Source of the DNA: Bacillota bacterium
GTDB lineage: Bacteria > Bacillota > Clostridia > Acetivibrionales > DSM-2933
Assembly: GCA_030705945.1 (NCBI GenBank)
Contig: JAUZPS010000300.1
Location: 1-6,139 of the forward strand
DNA: 6,139 nt
Direction of reading: 5' to 3'
Below the pieces are notes generated by a model. It was given only the letters and a program-made list of their open reading frames with translations. It was not told the DNA's origin and ran no database searches. This document shows, one piece after another, positions 4,676-6,139 of the stretch. Every line of letters begins with the position of its first letter. Within the stretch, counting starts at the first letter, position 1. A program made the position numbers and the translations under genes.

Positions 4676-5104
4676 ATGAATAATGGACAATTAGAAGTAT
4701 CCTTGAATTTAATCAATCAAAAGGTTCAATTTACATGTGTATCGGAAACTAATCCGGATCGCCCGTTAACCTTAGATTATTTACCGCCGTTAGGGGACGG
4801 ACAAGGCTACAGAGGACTTGAATTGTTGCTGATGAGTTTTGCAGGTTGTGTAAGTACTGCAGTTGTTGGCTTATTAAGGAAAATTGGAAAAGATATTTCT
4901 GGATATACAATGAAAGTTATAGGTACAAAAAATGATCAACCGTTATTCCTCAAGAAGATTTCTTTTGAAATTACTGTAAAATCAAGTGATATAACTGATG
5001 AAGATATGGAAAAGGTACTAAGTTATACAGGTAAAATATCACCTGTATGGCTAGCTTTAAATAAGGATGTGGAAGTTGTTCCCCAATATAAAATTGTATC
5101 ATAG
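4676..5104 (+). CDS. OsmC-family protein, second redox cysteine replaced by serine
   Basis: This 142-residue protein has the size and order of a single OsmC/Ohr-fold subunit. These are homodimeric enzymes that reduce organic hydroperoxides using a pair of cysteines. The conserved helix is visible at about residues 43-70: GYRGLELLLMSFAGC58, with E49 and the peroxidatic-type C58 in the usual places. In the C-terminal helix, where related proteins have C-P-V, this one has S122-P123-V124, so the second Cys is missing. C21 is elsewhere and is not an obvious substitute. It may be a YhfA-like or non-peroxidase member, or use an external thiol. ATG 4676 follows AAGGGGGAA (4662-4670), leaving a good spacing. 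The gene stands alone or heads a short unit with the membrane protein 96 bases downstream. Confidence 0.85.
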   Translation: MNNGQLEVSLNLINQKVQFTCVSETNPDRPLTLDYLPPLGDGQGYRGLELLLMSFAGCVSTAVVGLLRKIGKDISGYTMKVIGTKNDQPLFLKKISFEITVKSSDITDEDMEKVLSYTGKISPVWLALNKDVEVVPQYKIVS

Positions 5105-5122
5105 CTATTGTCTTTAAGGTAC

Positions 5123-5128
5123 TATAAT
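5123..5128 (+). promoter_or_regulatory. Isolated TATAAT between the OsmC-family and glycosyltransferase genes
   Basis: A perfect TATAAT lies 78 bases before the glycosyltransferase start. The only TTG-type hexamer nearby (TTGTCT, 5108-5113) is nine bases away, too close for a -35. No hairpin terminator is visible after the OsmC-family gene, so read-through from that gene is equally possible. Confidence 0.25.
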
Positions 5129-5200
5129 TGTTTCATATTTTATAGATAACGAAGTTTAAAACTAAGTGAATAATAAAAATTATTATAAAGGAACGTGACT

Positions 5201-6139
5201 ATGTTGATTAAGAGTATTAAACCTGGATTAAGCGATTACAATTCTGTAAAAAGAACTTGGCTTTTAATGGCTATAATTTTTTCTGTTATCTGCCTTGTAA
5301 GCACAGCCCTTCACTATACAGGAGCGGCTCCGGGAAATCCTTTTACCTGGCTGGCATGGATAATCAGCGTTGTTTTTATTTTTTCATATGCCATAGAGTT
5401 TAAAGGCTTTAAAAAAGATTTGTCTTTCATAAAAAGTAAAAGACTATGGTTTTATATTACTCTGACCGTATTATTCTTTGTCAGTCATCTGTGGAATTAT
5501 CACAATTTGCCATGGAATGATAAAGGATTATTCGATGATGGCGCGTGGGATATATACTTCTCCAAAAAATATATTTTTTCAGGTCAGCCATTTCAAGCAG
5601 CATTCTTTGATCAGGTTGGTTATATATCAAGAGAGGTTGTTTTCCACTATTTCATAACCTTCTTCTTTAAACTGTTCGGATACAATCTATTGATTTTTAA
5701 TATTGCGTTAACAGTTTTGGGATATATTACTTTCATTTTTACAACATTATTAGCAGAAAGACTCTTTAAAAACAAATATGTAACAATTGTTACCGCAATT
5801 GTATTTAACTTTTTACCTTTGCGCTTTATGCATACATATGCCGGTCATAGATACGCAATAGCGGCTCCAATGATTATGGCTTCCTTCTATTTTACATATA
5901 CCGGCTTTCATATGAAGTCTAAAGTCCGACTGGTGTTGGGCGCGCTTTTTGCAGCATTTGCCGTAGACAGCTCCGTTATGGGGAAGCAATATCTATATGG
6001 TATTATTTTTGGTTCAATTATAGTTGCCATTATTTATTGGAAAGAAATCATGAAGAAAGAAATGCTAAAAAGAGTTTTACTTTATACTACCTTTTTGATA
6101 ATATGCATGATGCCTCTTATAATGTATGTCGCGTTCAAC
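5201..6139 (+). CDS. GT-C type integral membrane glycosyltransferase, N-terminal part (runs off the window)
   Basis: The frame from ATG 5201 is open to the last base, giving 313 residues with no stop. AAAGGAA (5187-5193) lies seven bases upstream of the start. About ten hydrophobic segments can be placed, near residues 20-40, 48-65, 82-97, 146-160, 163-187, 192-208, 217-237, 244-257, 262-280 and 292-311. A long loop after the third contains GLF-D112-D113-GAWD117, matching the acidic pair in the first outer loop of GT-C enzymes that use lipid-linked sugars (PMT/ArnT-like). The following REVVFHYF-x(5)-KLFGYN and LTVLGYITFIFTTLLAERLF also fit the PMT_2 pattern. The likely role is transfer of a sugar from a polyprenyl-phosphate donor to a surface glycan, lipid or protein. 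Acceptor and exact family cannot be told. Confidence 0.7.
   Translation, partial: MLIKSIKPGLSDYNSVKRTWLLMAIIFSVICLVSTALHYTGAAPGNPFTWLAWIISVVFIFSYAIEFKGFKKDLSFIKSKRLWFYITLTVLFFVSHLWNYHNLPWNDKGLFDDGAWDIYFSKKYIFSGQPFQAAFFDQVGYISREVVFHYFITFFFKLFGYNLLIFNIALTVLGYITFIFTTLLAERLFKNKYVTIVTAIVFNFLPLRFMHTYAGHRYAIAAPMIMASFYFTYTGFHMKSKVRLVLGALFAAFAVDSSVMGKQYLYGIIFGSIIVAIIYWKEIMKKEMLKRVLLYTTFLIICMMPLIMYVAFN

Overview
The window is AT-rich, low-GC Gram-positive DNA. Shine-Dalgarno sequences are strong (GGAGG or G5 types), and it carries an extracellular family 9 glycoside hydrolase with a CBM4 and a C-terminal dockerin. This points to an anaerobic, plant-cell-wall-degrading member of the Clostridia that makes cellulosomes or related dockerin/cohesin complexes. 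The species cannot be named from the sequence alone.

Layout, left to right. (1) 1-264: no conventional gene. It holds copy 1 of an interspersed palindromic repeat (29-99), a nested AT-rich inverted repeat (105-209) and a hairpin terminator (256-285). (2) 265-837, minus: a ferritin-like diiron protein with complete E/ExxH ligand sets and a Pro/Tyr-rich N-terminus. (3) 1028-1411, plus: a strong sigma-A promoter with two LexA-type SOS boxes, then repeat copy 2, then a 64-residue protein I do not recognise. (4) 1509-1545: a 12-bp stem shared by two convergent genes. (5) 1573-4113, minus: a secreted CBM4-Ig-GH9-dockerin enzyme. (6) 4114-4675: intergenic, with repeat copy 3 and a possible structured leader. 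(7) 4676-5104, plus: an OsmC-family protein. (8) 5201 to the window end, plus: the N-terminal 313 residues of a multi-pass GT-C type glycosyltransferase.

The genes do not form one operon; most are single units with their own signals. The threads worth following are these. A repeat family is present as three copies in 4.3 kb; it shares a peptide-like reading frame and a TATAAT on one strand. An apparently SOS-controlled small protein has repeat copy 2 in its leader. The GH9 enzyme has Asn and Lys in place of the His and Arg of the first family signature, and its dockerin resembles type II more than type I. The OsmC-family protein has Ser in place of the second redox Cys.
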